From NCBI GenBank assembly GCA_020427635.1, contig JAGQOH010000011.1:1-62797 (forward strand): a stretch of 62,797 nucleotides of DNA, written 5' to 3'. The DNA comes from Phycisphaerales bacterium (GTDB taxonomy: Bacteria; Planctomycetota; Phycisphaerae; Phycisphaerales; UBA1924). Made by a program: the position numbers and the translations under genes. Shown here piece by piece: positions 55,438 to 62,797 of the stretch; the first letter of the stretch is position 1, and each line of letters opens with the position of its first letter. The notes under the pieces were generated by a model, which was given only the letters and a program-made list of their open reading frames with translations, made no database searches and was not told the origin of the DNA.

Positions 55438-56490
55438 GCAGGGCACGATCGGCACCATCATGTACGCACGCGTATTGCCATTGTGAATGCCCGTGCCAAC
55501 GATCACGCCATCGTCTGAAATGCCCAGCGCCGACGACGAGGTGTTCATCGAGAGATCCCAACCCGAGCCCGCAGGAATGAGGTCCTGCACGCGGTAGGTC
55601 TGCACGCCGTCGTAGAGCCACGGCACAGCAAAGACGCCACCTGCATTGCCCACGCACCAACCTGACGAGTTGACGCCGCGCCCCGAGCCCGAGGTCGCAC
55701 CGGTCGGCAAGGGAATGGCAACCATGCCGCCGCCGCTCGTCCAAACGAAAGGCGTGCCGGAGCCCTGGTTAAGCATGCTGCTGCCTGTGATGTGGCCTGC
55801 TTCGCTGATGCCGAACGCCAGCGCGCCGTTCAAGCCCGGCAGGGCGCCGATCTCTGTGAGCTGCGCCGTGTTGATGTCATAGCGGAGGCCAACATTGCGC
55901 GCCGCGTTGTTGGGATCGATGCCGTTGCCGCAGGCAATGCCAGCGTCATTCACGCCATACGCCGTCGTCATGAGCACACCACCCGGTCCAGTCGCAGTGA
56001 TCGTCGTGCCGGTCGTCGTCGTGTAATACGATGCGCGCTCCAGCGAGCCGCCGTTGACCGAACCCACCGCGAGATTGTTGTTGTTGATGTCATTCGCGCG
56101 CCCGAGCGTCTCGCCCGCGGGAAGTGGCAGTTGCGCGACGGCGCCGCTTTGCCAAATCAAAGGCAACGGGCTCGAGCCGAAGGAGGTCGTGGCGCCGGTG
56201 CCCGCGACGATGCCCGCATCATTGACGCCGTTGCCTACGCCAAAGCCACGCGACGGATCATTGGGAAGCGAGGCCATGCCGCCAACTTGTGAATAGAGGA
56301 AGGAAGTTGTCGGCGCGCCGAACCCGCGACCGGTCGCATAGATGCCGTTGGGCGAGACGGCATTGCCTTGCACCCCAATGTCGGTGGCGTTCACCAGTCC
56401 CAAGTCGATGATGTCATACATGGGCATGGCGCTCGCAGCACTCGCTACCAATGCGACCATACCCGCTGCCGCGCACAACTTCGCACTCAT
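55267..56490 (-). CDS. HAF-repeat secreted protein with two dockerin-like repeats
   Basis: This 407-residue exported protein has a signal peptide of about 22 residues. The body holds repeated blades with GVNDAGIVAGTG, YGVNDAGIACGNG, GISEAGHITGSS, GVNSSGWCVGN and GISDDGVIVGTG, the HAF extracellular repeat. Two dockerin-like loops end it (DADGDRDVDLTDLNLVLFNFG and a near-identical copy). The two copies are also similar at DNA level, about 60 bases each. ATG 56490 begins the signal. Confidence 0.85.
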   Translation of the reverse strand: MSAKLCAAAGMVALVASAASAMPMYDIIDLGLVNATDIGVQGNAVSPNGIYATGRGFGAPTTSFLYSQVGGMASLPNDPSRGFGVGNGVNDAGIVAGTGATTSFGSSPLPLIWQSGAVAQLPLPAGETLGRANDINNNNLAVGSVNGGSLERASYYTTTTGTTITATGPGGVLMTTAYGVNDAGIACGNGIDPNNAARNVGLRYDINTAQLTEIGALPGLNGALAFGISEAGHITGSSMLNQGSGTPFVWTSGGGMVAIPLPTGATSGSGRGVNSSGWCVGNAGGVFAVPWLYDGVQTYRVQDLIPAGSGWDLSMNTSSSALGISDDGVIVGTGIHNGNTRAYMMVPIVPCPGDADGDRDVDLTDLNLVLFNFGNVVTPGTNGDVDGDGDVDLTDLNLVLFNFGNVC

Positions 56491-56649
56491 TTGTGACCTC
56501 ACTCTCTACCTCAGCCACGTCGGTCGGCTTGCACGCCAACTGGGCTCGGGTTCAACATGCGAGGCTAGCGTGGCAAAGCGGGCGATGCAATGGGTTTGTT
56601 CCGCCATTCATGGTGCCGTAGCCAGACTCCCCGAAAGCCACGTCTTGCT

Positions 56650-56705
56650 CCCTCGCCCCGAGTGCGGGGAGAGAGTGGCTCGCCAACGGCGAGACGGGTG
56701 AGGGG
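56650..56705. repeat. Palindromic intergenic element
   Basis: This 56-base element is bounded by CCCTCGCC and GGTGAGGG, which pair with each other apart from a wobble. Inside are two perfect hairpins, CCCCGAGTGCGGGG and CTCGCCAACGGCGAG. The three-way junction shape is like the REP/MITE-type repeats scattered between genes of GC-rich bacteria. Only one copy is seen in this window. The rest of the 56491-56708 gap has nothing recognisable. Confidence 0.5.
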
Positions 56706-56708
56706 CTA

Positions 56709-57362
56709 CTACTCGCAACATGCGTCGACCAACGAATCCGGGATGAGCCGCTTTGGAAGCAACTGTCGTTCCCAAGGCCTCAGAGCCTGATCTTTGTGCC
56801 ATTCGACGAGCTTGCGCGCTCCCCTTACGCCAGCGTCACAGTTTCCTTCTGACGCAGCGTGCTCCAGTTCTCGCAGAATGTGTCCGCGCAGCGCAGCTGC
56901 CACGATCCATTGATTGTCTTCGACGACTGAAGATGCCACGCCGCCCGCCAAGGCATCCAGCACCATGTAGGCTCGGAGCGCATCGCACATGGATATTTGA
57001 TGCAACGCTTCGAACGTCTCATTGAAGCAGTCGGCGCACCATTCGGGATCCGCTCGATCCATCGTCCCGACGACAGCAGTACCGTTCAATGACACCTTCC
57101 ACTCGTCACCCTCAACCGCCTCATATTGCAACTGACTGATTGCATCCCGATAGTCGTAAAGCGATGCCAGGAGTTGCGCCCGCTCGATCGGCGTTCTCGA
57201 CTCGTCTGACAGCGCGATCCACGCTCCACGCGCCACTTGCTCTGCCTCTACCTCACTGACCTGCAACGGCGGCGGCCCGGCCGAAGTACTCAACAACACC
57301 AACCACACGCCGAAGATCGCAAGCAACAGCACACCAATCGCGATGGGCCACCTGCGCTTCAT
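56709..57362 (-). CDS. Single-helix membrane protein, hypothetical
   Basis: This 217-residue protein has one N-terminal membrane helix (about 6-26) and a mostly helical outside domain. Cysteine pairs CADC near residue 110 and CDAL/CDAG further on could form disulfides. No family is recognised. Its ATG overlaps the stop of the HAD gene, placing it last in the feo operon. Confidence 0.6.
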   Translation of the reverse strand: MKRRWPIAIGVLLLAIFGVWLVLLSTSAGPPPLQVSEVEAEQVARGAWIALSDESRTPIERAQLLASLYDYRDAISQLQYEAVEGDEWKVSLNGTAVVGTMDRADPEWCADCFNETFEALHQISMCDALRAYMVLDALAGGVASSVVEDNQWIVAAALRGHILRELEHAASEGNCDAGVRGARKLVEWHKDQALRPWERQLLPKRLIPDSLVDACCE

Positions 57363-58054
57363 CGCTTCCCCCGCTCCATTGCCTCAACCAACTCCCGCAT
57401 GTTCCGCACCTCAAGATCCGCGACGACATCCGCGCTCCCGCTCGCTGCCGGGGCGCCGCCGCTCCGATTGATCCACGCCGTCGGGAAGCCCATCTCTTGC
57501 GCAGGCACGATGTCATGAAAACGGCTCTCGGCCACATGCAGCACGCGCTCCGCGGGCAAATCCAATCGCTTCAGTGCCTCTTCGAAGTGCGCCTTTCCTG
57601 GCTTATAGCTCCGCACCTGCTCCGCGGTCACGACATGATCGAACCGCACATCAAGCTTGCGTGCTGTCGTGCGAAACAGTTCGTCGTCAATGTTGCTCAC
57701 GATGACGAGTCTGCCACGGCGCTTGAGCGCCCGCAGCGCCTCCACCGTGTCAGGCCAAGCCGGCCAGTCCTTGATCGAATCCGCCAGCGTGCTCCAGAGG
57801 GCGCTGGGTGTGCTCGGCCCGAGCAATGTGCGCGCCACGTTGCGGCAGACTTCGCGGTAGGGCTTCCAAACGCCGCGCTCTTCGAAGCGCTCTGCCTCGG
57901 CGTAGCTGCGAAACAGTTCGGCATCGGGCATGGGCGCGCGCCCAAGCTGCGCCAATGCGCCATTGATGGCATTGTGGATGCCGGCCTGCCAGTCGATGAG
58001 CGTGCCGTAGCAGTCGAAGGTGAAGGCGTCGATGTTGGCCCAGCGGATGGTCAC
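57359..58054 (-). CDS. HAD-superfamily hydrolase (haloacid dehalogenase type II-like)
   Basis: This 231-residue protein has HAD motif I FTFDCYGTLIDW, with the nucleophilic Asp near residue 12. Motif II is VIVSNID, the motif III lysine is in SYKPGKAHFEEALK, and motif IV appears in HVAESRFHDIVPA. The fold matches 2-haloacid dehalogenases, but many relatives are phosphatases, and the substrate is unknown. The GTG at 58054 overlaps the small FeoB-associated ORF stop (GTGA). Confidence 0.85.
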   Translation of the reverse strand: MTIRWANIDAFTFDCYGTLIDWQAGIHNAINGALAQLGRAPMPDAELFRSYAEAERFEERGVWKPYREVCRNVARTLLGPSTPSALWSTLADSIKDWPAWPDTVEALRALKRRGRLVIVSNIDDELFRTTARKLDVRFDHVVTAEQVRSYKPGKAHFEEALKRLDLPAERVLHVAESRFHDIVPAQEMGFPTAWINRSGGAPAASGSADVVADLEVRNMRELVEAMERGKR

Positions 58055-58212
58055 TTGGTTGCGCCCTTCTGGGGCTCGCCTTCGATGGTGAGTCGCGTGG
58101 AGACGCCGCGCTTGGCGCGCTTGCGCAGGTTGACCCAGAAGGCGTATGCAATCACCAGCATGACGATGAACGTCGCCACCCAGAACTGCCAATCATCGAC
58201 GGGGAACTTCAC
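58051..58212 (-). CDS. Small FeoB-associated membrane protein
   Basis: This 53-residue ORF, GTG to TGA, begins three bases after the feoB stop. One transmembrane helix (WQFWVATFIVMLVIAYAFWV) is followed by a basic stretch NLRKRAKRGVSTRL and a polar end QKGATK. Several phyla encode a tiny FeoB-linked membrane protein in this position, although the usual cysteine-rich type has cysteines and this one has none. Its tight spacing on both sides argues strongly for expression. A regulatory or stabilising role for FeoB is inferred. Confidence 0.7.
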   Translation of the reverse strand: MKFPVDDWQFWVATFIVMLVIAYAFWVNLRKRAKRGVSTRLTIEGEPQKGATK

Positions 58213-58215
58213 GGC

Positions 58216-60165
58216 TCAGGCTCCAATCGTGCGCACAAGCATGTGTACTGCAGTCGCGGCAACGTAGGCGAGGCCGCTCATCCACGCCAACTGAATCCCA
58301 GCCCACTTCCACCCCCCAGCTTCCCTGGCGGTGACGGCAAGCGTGGGCAGGCACTGCATGGCGAGGACGTAGTAGACGAGGAGGGCCCAGCTTGTGGGGC
58401 GGTCGAACAGGCGTGAGCCATCGTCGCGCCGGGCGTGGCGCAGGGCGGCGATGACGCTCTGATCGTCTGCGCTTTCATTGCCCAAGACCTGCACGGCCAT
58501 GGTGGACACGAAGACCTCACGTGCGGCAAAGCTAGCGAGGACGCCAATCGCGAGTTGGCGATCGCAGCCGATCGGACGGAGGACGGGTTCGACCACACCG
58601 CCGATGCGTCCCAAGAAGGTGCTGCGAGCGGCGTGCTGGATTTCGAGGCGATCCGCGTCTGCCTGCAACTCGGGGCCGTCCATGGGAAGAAGCGCGGCTT
58701 GTGCGCGCAGGGCTTGTGCTTCCATTGGTGGGTCAACGACGGGGTAGGCACCGAGCCACCAGAGGACGATTGAGATGCCGAGGATCACGACGCCGGCTTT
58801 GCGCAGGAACACGCTGCCGCGGTCCCAGGTGTGGAGGAGCGCGGTGCGCAGCGAAGGCAGGCGATAGGGCGGCAGTTCGAGGGCCATGGCGCGCGCCTGG
58901 CCGCGCAGGATTGTTCTGCGCGCAACGAGTGCGCTCAGCAGCCCAGCCACGATGCCGAGCACATAGGCGCCCGTGAACGCAATCGCCTGGCGCGCGGGGG
59001 AAGCGGGAAAGAGCACGACGGTGAGGAGCACATAGACCGGTATGCGCGCCGTGCAACTCATGAACGGTGCCGCGAGAATGGTCGCGAGTCGCTCGCGCCG
59101 ATCGGGCACGGCGCGGGCGGCCATGATCGCGGGCAGCGCGCAGGCGTGAGCGCTGAGGAATGGGACAAAGGAATGCCCTGAGAGGCCAAAGGGGCGCATC
59201 CAGCGATCGATGACGAGCGCGCCGCGTGCCAGGTAGCCAGTGTCTTCCAGCAAACTCACCAGGAAGAACAGCAGGCAAATCTGCGGCACGAATATGACGG
59301 TTGCGCCGACGCCAGCGACTGCGCCGTTGGCAAGCATGTCTTGGAGGATGCCGGGCGGCATGAGCCAATGCACGAGGTTTGCAAGCCAGGCAAAGACGTG
59401 GTCGATCCAGTCCATCGGGTAGGCGGCGACACGGAAGACGACCCAGAACAGCCCTGTCATCACGAGTGCAAATGCAAGGAGCCCCAGCACCGGATGGGTC
59501 AGAACATGATCCAACCGATCGGTCAGTCGATCAGGGGTTGCATGCGTGTGTGGTGTCATGCCCGCGAGAAACGCTTCGTCGCACCAGCGATCGAAGGCGA
59601 CATCCTCGGCAGGCGGGGCGACCAGGCTTGCTCGCGAAAGAGACGCAACGAGCTGCCCGACACCTTCGCCTGTGCGCCCGCTGACAAGTGTGACAGGGCA
59701 GCCAAGGGCTTTGGCAAGACCATCGGGGTCGGGCCTGACGTCGCGTTTGCGCGCCACATCGGCCATGTTCATGGCGACCGCGATGGGAATCTCGCGCCGT
59801 GCCGCTTCGCCGACCAAGCGCACGCATCGACCCAGGTTGGTTGCATTCACAATGATCAGCAACGCATCAGGCTTGGTGGGGCGTTCGCCTTGCGGTGCCA
59901 ATGCGCCGTCAAGAACGGCACGGCAGACGCGCGCCTCGCTCTGCTCAAGCTCAAGCGAGTAAATACCTGGCAAGTCGATCAGGCGCGTTGTTTCAGCGCC
60001 CGCAAGCTTGCCAATATGTGCCTCCTGCGTCGTGCCTGGGAAATTGCTGGTCTTGTGGCGCACGCCAGCAAGTTGATTGAACAGTGTTGTCTTGCCAACG
60101 TTCGGATTGCCCAGCAGCACAATCGTGCGCATCGCAGGCGGCGCACTGGCGACACCGCTAGTCAC
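58216..60165 (-). CDS. feoB: Ferrous iron transporter FeoB
   Basis: This 649-residue protein is an inner-membrane Fe(II) transporter with an N-terminal G-domain: G1 GNPNVGKT at 19-26, G2 in NFPGTT, G3 DLPG and G4 NMAD. The membrane part has about eight segments with the two Gate motifs around VGATVIFVPQICLLFFLVSL and EVFVSTMAVQVL. It is shorter than the 770-residue E. coli protein but within the range of compact FeoB proteins. The GTG at 60165 has GAGG six bases upstream and lies one base after the feoA stop. Confidence 0.93.
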   Translation of the reverse strand: MTSGVASAPPAMRTIVLLGNPNVGKTTLFNQLAGVRHKTSNFPGTTQEAHIGKLAGAETTRLIDLPGIYSLELEQSEARVCRAVLDGALAPQGERPTKPDALLIIVNATNLGRCVRLVGEAARREIPIAVAMNMADVARKRDVRPDPDGLAKALGCPVTLVSGRTGEGVGQLVASLSRASLVAPPAEDVAFDRWCDEAFLAGMTPHTHATPDRLTDRLDHVLTHPVLGLLAFALVMTGLFWVVFRVAAYPMDWIDHVFAWLANLVHWLMPPGILQDMLANGAVAGVGATVIFVPQICLLFFLVSLLEDTGYLARGALVIDRWMRPFGLSGHSFVPFLSAHACALPAIMAARAVPDRRERLATILAAPFMSCTARIPVYVLLTVVLFPASPARQAIAFTGAYVLGIVAGLLSALVARRTILRGQARAMALELPPYRLPSLRTALLHTWDRGSVFLRKAGVVILGISIVLWWLGAYPVVDPPMEAQALRAQAALLPMDGPELQADADRLEIQHAARSTFLGRIGGVVEPVLRPIGCDRQLAIGVLASFAAREVFVSTMAVQVLGNESADDQSVIAALRHARRDDGSRLFDRPTSWALLVYYVLAMQCLPTLAVTAREAGGWKWAGIQLAWMSGLAYVAATAVHMLVRTIGA

Positions 60166-60166
60166 G

Positions 60167-60448
60167 TCAATCCTCGAGGCTGACCATCAGGCGTGCTGCC
60201 AGGCCCGCATCGAGCCCAATCCGACAGCCAGTGCCGCAGCGCTCGTCGCACAGTTCAAGAATGCATGGCTTGCCAAGTCGACACACACGGATCCGGGCGC
60301 CGGTGCGCAGGCCCATGGCACGCAGAAGTTCCAGGTCCTCCGCAGGCAGGTCGGCCGAGTGGACGCGTGCTCGATCGCCACGGCGCAACTGCAGCACCGG
60401 CAGATTGATGCGCTCAGGGCGAGCGGATTGAGCCGCGATGGTTGTCAA
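60167..60448 (-). CDS. feoA: FeoA-like iron transport protein
   Basis: This 93-residue SH3-like protein has the pattern LRAMGLRTGARIRVCRLG, typical of FeoA, in the middle. Unlike most FeoA proteins it has four cysteines in CRLGKPCILELCDERCGTGC, which could bind a metal. A TTG start at 60448 is supported by GGAG eight bases upstream; no ATG lies at the right place. It is the first gene of the feo operon. Confidence 0.8.
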   Translation of the reverse strand: MTTIAAQSARPERINLPVLQLRRGDRARVHSADLPAEDLELLRAMGLRTGARIRVCRLGKPCILELCDERCGTGCRIGLDAGLAARLMVSLED

Positions 60449-60504
60449 CGATTGGCTCCGGCCCGGGGCGGCTGGCCTCGGGATTCCGGAGGATGCTATC
60501 CGGA

Positions 60505-60521
60505 TTGAGACTGGGTCTCAA
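60505..60521 (-). promoter_or_regulatory. Palindrome upstream of feoA, possible Fur-type operator
   Basis: TTGAGAC, a 3-base spacer and GTCTCAA form a perfect 7-3-7 inverted repeat 57 bases upstream of the feoA start. The outer bases resemble the TTGAGAA-type half-sites bound by some Fur-family repressors. Position and symmetry suggest iron-dependent control of the operon. No binding has been shown. Confidence 0.4.
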
Positions 60522-60550
60522 GTGCGGCGAACTGGCGGGCCGTGGCCCGG

Positions 60551-60952
60551 CTAGGCCGCGTCGCGATGATCGGCGGATTCGGGGTCCTGGTCATCGGACT
60601 TGGTCAGGGCAGGCGAGCCGCCCCCCCGCTTGGCCCGATTCATGGTCTCCGCACCCTCGCGTGCGAAGCGCACGAATCCGATGCCCCCGACGACGATCGC
60701 CGCAACCACCATGGTTCGAACAAGCATGCCCCCAAGGCCCGCGACGAGCGCCGGGGGCTCCTGCTCGATGGCGTATGAGTCGACCACGAGCGAGACAAAG
60801 AGGGTTGCAAAATCGAGGATGATCGCTGCGAGCGCGAGGATCACCGCATCGCAGATCAGGTCGGGGCCACTCCGCCGGTGTGTCCACCAGTGGACCGCCT
60901 TGCGGATGGGATTGTCGTGGCCCGTCTTGAAGCGGTACGGCTGGTTGCTCAT
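60551..60952 (-). CDS. Two-helix membrane protein, hypothetical
   Basis: This 133-residue protein has hydrophobic segments at about 32-55 and 70-95 and a charged C-terminus rich in Arg, Asp and Gly. GGGAGG lies nine bases before ATG 60952. No family is recognised. It reads in the same direction as the feo operon but lies upstream of it. The bases 60449-60550 separate them and hold the feoA operator candidate. Confidence 0.6.
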   Translation of the reverse strand: MSNQPYRFKTGHDNPIRKAVHWWTHRRSGPDLICDAVILALAAIILDFATLFVSLVVDSYAIEQEPPALVAGLGGMLVRTMVVAAIVVGGIGFVRFAREGAETMNRAKRGGGSPALTKSDDQDPESADHRDAA

Positions 60953-61109
60953 CTGCGCGGCCTCCCTCAGTGACCGCCCCAAAGGCGGACGTTGGGGGTA
61001 TCGGCCACCGGCCCGAAGCGCGGGAGGGTGGCTCGGCCGAGCGCGCGCAACAGCGCCGATCGGGTGGATCGGCGCGGCTGAATCGTTCAGTTAGCGGGCG
61101 TGGGATCGG

Positions 61110-61676
61110 TCAGCGTCGATCGCCCGAATCCGGCTGGCCTTTCCCTTGGCCCCCTTCGGTGTCGGGCTTGTAGGTATTGAAATGCGGAATCTTGAAGTCA
61201 TTCGGCGCGAGGCGACCGTTGATCGCCGCCCCGCCAGGCAAGGGCGTGTAGAGCTCGACGGAGAACTGTGAAGCGGGAAAGGGGCCGAGCGGCTGACCTT
61301 TGCCGACCGTCATTGTGGCCATGACCATCACGGGGACATCATCTGAGACATCTGCCAGCGGCTCATGCTTCGCGGGGTCGTCTCCAAGCGCGCGCATGAG
61401 TTGTACATGCGCGGGCGAGTCGAACCAGCGCACGACGGCGGCCTTGTCCTCGAACCAGGCGCAAATGGTGAGACGCCCGGAGTCTGCCCACTGGCAACGG
61501 TCGACGCCAAGACAACCATTCGTGTTCTTGAGCCCGTCGACGAGCATTTTGCCAAGGTCTGGCTGCTGAGCGCCGTTAGGCATTTGCTGCTGCTGTCTTG
61601 CGAGCGCAGCGAAGGTCAAGACGCCGGCGATGGCGGCTGCGGCGCTGATGGCGGTCATGGTGCTTGTGGAGCGCAT
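61110..61676 (-). CDS. Exported ABM/dimeric alpha-beta barrel-like protein
   Basis: This 188-residue protein has a signal peptide ending ALARQ (about 27). The domain contains GCLGVDRCQWADSGRLTICAWFEDKAAVVRWFDSPAHVQLM, split over two blocks, with the Trp-Phe-x-Ser-Pro pattern found in antibiotic-biosynthesis-monooxygenase-like folds. The C-terminus is a short Gly/Gln-rich tail. AGGAGG precedes the ATG at excellent spacing. Exact function is unknown. Confidence 0.65.
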   Translation of the reverse strand: MRSTSTMTAISAAAAIAGVLTFAALARQQQQMPNGAQQPDLGKMLVDGLKNTNGCLGVDRCQWADSGRLTICAWFEDKAAVVRWFDSPAHVQLMRALGDDPAKHEPLADVSDDVPVMVMATMTVGKGQPLGPFPASQFSVELYTPLPGGAAINGRLAPNDFKIPHFNTYKPDTEGGQGKGQPDSGDRR

Positions 61677-61744
61677 GGTGATTCCTCCTTGGCCCGAACG
61701 ATCGGGCTCCGTACCTGGTTGGTGGGAATGGTAGGCAAACGCTT

Positions 61745-62797
61745 TCAGGGGGTTCGTGGCGCTTCGAGAAGCAGGAAGAGGGCGTCGTCGCTGAACGCTG
61801 GGGCGGAGGTCAGGCCGATGTGGTCGGCGGCAATGAAATGCACGGAGGTCCAGGGAATGGGCGACTGCAGGCCCACGCGCCAATCACTGCCGACGCGCTC
61901 GTCCATAAGGGCGCTGTTGCGTGTGACGGTGCCGTCGCCCGCGGCCTTGGTGGTGATGCGCAGTTTGCCCGCGCCGGAGACGGTGATGATCTCAGCAGTT
62001 TGGACGGCATCCCCCGCAAAAAGGTGGACCTCAAGCCCGGGCGGGAATGGAGCCGGCACATCCAGGGCGGCGTGCAGCTGCTTCGCCTTGTCGAGGCACT
62101 TTTTCAGGTGATCAAGTGCAATGGTGCGGCGCTGCTCCTTTGACGCGACCTCGGGGAGCAGCCATCGCAACACGCGATCGGTCTCGGCGCCGTCGTTAGC
62201 GAGCCCCCACTTGTATCGCTGCCATGTGGTGAGGTCGTAGAGGTCAACTGGTGCGCCTGAGGTGTCAACGACGCGTGCGTGGCGCGTGCGCGTCATGAGG
62301 CCGTAGATGGCAGGCATCGTGCCGAGCATCGCGGGTCGGTAGTTGGGGAAGAGCGGGTTGAGGTCCCAGCCATCGACAAGTTGCTTGAGCGCGAGGACAG
62401 AGCCGGCGTTGGGTGTGCCGATGATGATGGCGCGGGAGACGTTGCGCGCCCCCTCCCACGTCACTTCGGGCATCGATCCATCAATCGGTAGTGGGTGCGG
62501 GCCGTACATGAGGTAGTAGCGGGCGACCATGCCACCCATCGAGTGGGCGACAAGATCGACCTTGATGGGATACCCAGGCGGAAGTTTGCGCGCGGCGCGA
62601 TTCAGCTCCTGCGCTTCTGTGATCTTCTCGTGCAGCGCGACGGCCTGCTCGGAGATGTCACGACGCCAGTCGTAGGCGCATTGGAAACACGTGTAGTGCA
62701 AACCGCCATAGTTCACGACGCCTGCGCGACCAAGCGATTGGTCGCGATACTTGCCGGCCGCTAGCGTCTTCAAGATGTCGACATAGGCGCCGAACTC
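61745..62797 (-). CDS. Alpha/beta hydrolase, lipase/acyltransferase-like, cut by the window edge
   Basis: This is at least 350 residues, with the 5' end beyond the window; the frame is open through the last base (first visible residues EFGAYVDILKTL). The nucleophile elbow is AHSMGG (Ser of GxSxG), preceded by FQCAYDWRRDI, the pattern of LCAT-like lipases and acyltransferases. GTPNAGSVLALKQLVDGW follows, as in the same family. The catalytic His is probably in SVHFIAADHIGL near the C-terminus. The substrate is unknown. Confidence 0.85.
   Translation of the reverse strand, partial: EFGAYVDILKTLAAGKYRDQSLGRAGVVNYGGLHYTCFQCAYDWRRDISEQAVALHEKITEAQELNRAARKLPPGYPIKVDLVAHSMGGMVARYYLMYGPHPLPIDGSMPEVTWEGARNVSRAIIIGTPNAGSVLALKQLVDGWDLNPLFPNYRPAMLGTMPAIYGLMTRTRHARVVDTSGAPVDLYDLTTWQRYKWGLANDGAETDRVLRWLLPEVASKEQRRTIALDHLKKCLDKAKQLHAALDVPAPFPPGLEVHLFAGDAVQTAEIITVSGAGKLRITTKAAGDGTVTRNSALMDERVGSDWRVGLQSPIPWTSVHFIAADHIGLTSAPAFSDDALFLLLEAPRTP

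Overview
The window is a GC-rich, gene-dense bacterial chromosome segment. It most likely comes from a planctomycete of the Phycisphaerae type. This is an inference from several marks that occur together: dockerin-like C-terminal repeats (DxNxDGxVDLxDLxxxLFxFG) on three secreted proteins, a PEP-CTERM-like tail ending in RRRR, an IPTL-CTERM tail, an ECF sigma factor paired with a TPR Ser/Thr kinase, and many secreted proteins of unknown function. LpxK and two heptosyltransferase-like proteins point to a lipid A/LPS outer membrane. No rRNA operon, CRISPR array or transposase gene is visible.

Layout. 1-633: the probable end of an integrated element, abutting a displaced 3' fragment of tRNA-Asp and its terminator. 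721-1416: a PEP-CTERM-like secreted protein. 1633-8523: molybdenum region, with moaD-moaE-moaA-moeA on the plus strand meeting modA-modB-modC-moaC-mogA on the minus strand (molybdate import plus cofactor synthesis). 8588-9804: a split Aer-like sensor (PAS protein and soluble MCP). 9952-15386: an envelope operon read right to left (MBL-rhodanese, GT9 glycosyltransferase, flippase-like protein, ArnT-like transferase). 15472-18267: an orphan secretin-like protein. 18472-25417: membrane-anchored glutathione peroxidase, tandem PTPS-family enzyme, a secreted protein with an acidic tail, heptosyltransferase, Maf, a small membrane protein and LpxK. 25443-28389: ECF sigma factor and Ser/Thr kinase. 28454-30715: two dockerin-tagged secreted proteins. 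31373-33260: SPL-like radical SAM protein and PdeM phosphoesterase.

33232-46271 is a complete-looking type II secretion operon on the minus strand, in the order gspE-F-G-H-I-J-K-L-M-C-D followed by a lipoprotein gene. Most of its genes overlap by 1-20 bases. 46472-53952 holds a Spy-like secreted protein, a fatty-acid desaturase, an RRM protein, YtoQ, an M19 dipeptidase, a DUF4332 protein, an orphan CoA-transferase beta subunit, an M48 peptidase and a YHS protein. 53974-56490 carries an IPTL-CTERM parallel beta-helix protein and a HAF-repeat dockerin-tagged protein. 56709-60448 is an iron operon, feoA-feoB followed by a 53-residue membrane protein, a HAD hydrolase and a membrane protein. 60551-62797 ends with two small envelope proteins and a lipase-like hydrolase cut by the window edge.

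How the parts fit: the secretion operon, the sorting-tagged secreted proteins and the lipid A/glycosyl genes suggest an elaborate cell envelope. The molybdenum and ferrous-iron regions supply redox cofactors. No molybdoenzyme is encoded here. Starts were chosen from ribosome-binding sites, overlaps and family lengths.
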